This document shows, piece after piece, positions 4,495 through 5,549 of a DNA stretch of 5,549 bases (position 1 is its first letter; every line of letters begins with the position of its first letter). Origin of the DNA: Acidaminococcaceae bacterium (GTDB lineage: Bacteria; Bacillota; Negativicutes; Acidaminococcales; Acidaminococcaceae); NCBI GenBank assembly GCA_003512125.1, contig DOSQ01000054.1, positions 1-5,549 on the forward strand, read 5' to 3'. The position numbers and the translations under genes are program-made. The notes beneath the pieces were generated by a model. It was not told where the DNA came from. It ran no database searches and saw only the letters and a list, made by a program, of their open reading frames with translations.

Positions 4495-5549
4495 TCATGA
4501 TTTTTGTAACTGCAACACCCATTCCGCCTTTGCACTGCCTGGCCGTGCGGCAAAGACCATCCGGTCAATGCCCGCATAATCATTTACCACGGCAGTCACG
4601 GAAAGACCCTGTTCACGGCACAGGGCAGCCACAACTTCCCCCTGGCCGATGCCCACTTCAAAAGCCGCCAGTCCGTCCGGTTTCACATGCTGCGACAGGC
4701 CGGCCGCAATCTTCCGGTACGCAGCCAGGCCATCCCCGCCGCCGTCCAGCGCCAGGCGCGGTTCTTTCTGCACATCCCGGGCCAGGGTCCCGATGACCTG
4801 TGCCGGGATGTAGGGAGGGTTAGACACCACAATGTCAAACTGCGCTTTCGCCGGCACCCGGGACCAGATATCCGACTGCAGGAACCAGGTGCGGTCTGCC
4901 ACTTCCAGCCGGGCGGCATTTTCTTTTGCCACCGCCAGCGCCTCCGGGGAAATATCCACCGCCAGCCCCCGGCCTTGCGGCAATAATCTTAATAAAGAAA
5001 GAAGAATAGCTCCGCTGCCGGTTCCCATATCCAGGATATCGGGACCTTTCCGTTCCGATTTTGCCGGTGCGGCGGAAGAATCTGCCCTGCTGCTGCCGCA
5101 CAGGCCATCCGTCCTTGTATCTGTCATCCCGTCAAGCTCCGGCGGGTTCCCGGAAGGGCTGTCATTTTCTGTCAGCCAGGCCATGCCGGCCCGTTCCGCC
5201 GCCTGAAGGACTACCGCTTCCCGGTCCGCCACCTCCTGCTGCCAGACCGCTGCCTTTTCCGGATCCGTTTCGTCCTTTAACTTTTCTGCAGACACCGCTT
5301 TCGCTTTTTCCGCCGCGGCTTTGGCCTCTTCCGCCTTTTTCCGCCAGAACGTTTCTTTTTCCATCTGCGACAGCGATTTCCCCGTGCAGCACTGCACCAG
5401 CTTTTCTACTAACAGTTCCGTTTCCGGCCGGGGGATCAGCACCGCAGGGGTCACCTTGAATTCCCACTGCAGGAAAGTCTTTCGCCCGATAATATACGCC
5501 AGCGGTTCCCAGGCGGCCCGGCGCAGCACAAATTCCCTGTACCGTTTCA
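4495..5549 (-). CDS. prmC: Peptide chain release factor glutamine methyltransferase PrmC/HemK (5' end cut by window edge; long internal insertion)
   Basis: The enzyme uses SAM to N5-methylate the Gln of the GGQ motif in release factors RF1 and RF2. Residues are numbered from the Val codon (GTG) at 5527-5529; the frame is still open at position 5549, so this is not the true start, and most of the N-terminal domain (about 80 residues) is missing. Seen in order: EPLAYIIG (8-15) and LIPRPETELLVEKLV (31-45) from the substrate domain, SAM motif ILDMGTGSGAILLSLL (165-180), VDIS (191-194), catalytic NPPYIP (237-242), EPRLALDGG (256-264) and YAGIDRMVFAAR (318-329). Relatives have only some 20-30 residues between the PRPETE block and the GTGSG block; here there are about 125. 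The extra part is a Lys/Glu/Ala-rich probable coiled coil (55-118) and a Ser/Pro/Gly/Asp-rich stretch (120-160). The frame is unbroken and the catalytic core intact. prfA is the expected gene just upstream. Confidence 0.93.
   Translation of the reverse strand, partial: KRYREFVLRRAAWEPLAYIIGRKTFLQWEFKVTPAVLIPRPETELLVEKLVQCCTGKSLSQMEKETFWRKKAEEAKAAAEKAKAVSAEKLKDETDPEKAAVWQQEVADREAVVLQAAERAGMAWLTENDSPSGNPPELDGMTDTRTDGLCGSSRADSSAAPAKSERKGPDILDMGTGSGAILLSLLRLLPQGRGLAVDISPEALAVAKENAARLEVADRTWFLQSDIWSRVPAKAQFDIVVSNPPYIPAQVIGTLARDVQKEPRLALDGGGDGLAAYRKIAAGLSQHVKPDGLAAFEVGIGQGEVVAALCREQGLSVTAVVNDYAGIDRMVFAARPGSAKAEWVLQLQKS

Noticed and set aside
4413..4583. Longer Sua5 reading that starts within prmC
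   Set aside because: It lacks a ribosome binding site, overlaps the end of prmC and adds residues outside the family alignment. The ATG at 4410-4412 has a good site.
3333..4796. Long open frame of 487 codons on the plus strand across the sua5 gene and part of prmC
   Set aside because: It is fully antisense to two well-recognised genes, its translation is rich in His, Arg, Gln and Pro with no known motif, and long shadow frames are common at this base composition.
5162..5467. Overlapping minus-strand and plus-strand frames within the prmC insertion, as a hidden small gene
   Set aside because: These frames are Gly-, Pro- or Arg-rich shadows without a ribosome binding site. The prmC frame runs unbroken through the region and joins conserved motifs on both sides.
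1..5549. Mobile element, defence system, CRISPR array, tRNA or biosynthetic island
   Set aside because: No transposase, integrase, long terminal repeats, repeat-spacer pattern or cloverleaf sequence was seen. All seven genes are conserved, codirectional and in a known order.

Overview
The window holds seven genes, all on the minus strand, so transcription runs from position 5549 towards position 1. All but one can be named. Read in that direction they are: prmC (5' end cut by the window edge), a Sua5/YwlC threonylcarbamoyl-AMP synthase, rpiB, a UPF0340/YwlG-family protein of unknown function, upp, a ComEB-type dCMP deaminase, and a WecA/TagO/MraY-type glycosyl-1-phosphate transferase (3' end cut by the window edge). 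No RNA gene, CRISPR array, insertion sequence or phage gene is visible. No stretch longer than 300 bases lacks a gene; the largest gap is 179 bp, between the sua5 gene and rpiB.

Organism: the gene content and order match the Firmicutes cluster known from Bacillus and Clostridium (prfA-prmC-sua5-rpiB-ywlG-(glyA)-upp, and upp-comEB-wecA/tagO ahead of the atp operon in clostridia). The moderately high GC and the protein flavour suggest a Firmicute with a GC-balanced genome, possibly a Negativicute such as an Acidaminococcaceae relative. This placement is inference, not proof.

Layout: 4495-5549 prmC; 4413-4494 short spacer with a weak hairpin; 3297-4412 sua5; 3118-3296 spacer with a candidate extended -10 promoter for the downstream genes; 2680-3117 rpiB; 2134-2676 UPF0340 gene, 3 bp after rpiB; 2089-2133 AT-rich spacer; 1468-2088 upp; 1355-1467 spacer with an AT-rich part and GC-rich nested inverted repeats; 884-1354 dCMP deaminase; 777-883 spacer with two terminator-like hairpins in tandem; 1-776 transferase gene starting at TTG.

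How the genes relate: prmC and sua5 serve translation (release-factor glutamine methylation and the tRNA t6A modification). RpiB interconverts ribulose-5-P and ribose-5-P, which feeds PRPP. Upp uses PRPP to salvage uracil to UMP. The dCMP deaminase makes dUMP for thymidylate synthesis. The last gene starts lipid-linked envelope glycan assembly. This is a housekeeping region, and I found no convincing new system. The points most worth a second look are an insertion of about 115 residues inside PrmC, the tandem terminators before the TTG-start transferase gene, and the structured spacer between upp and the dCMP deaminase gene.
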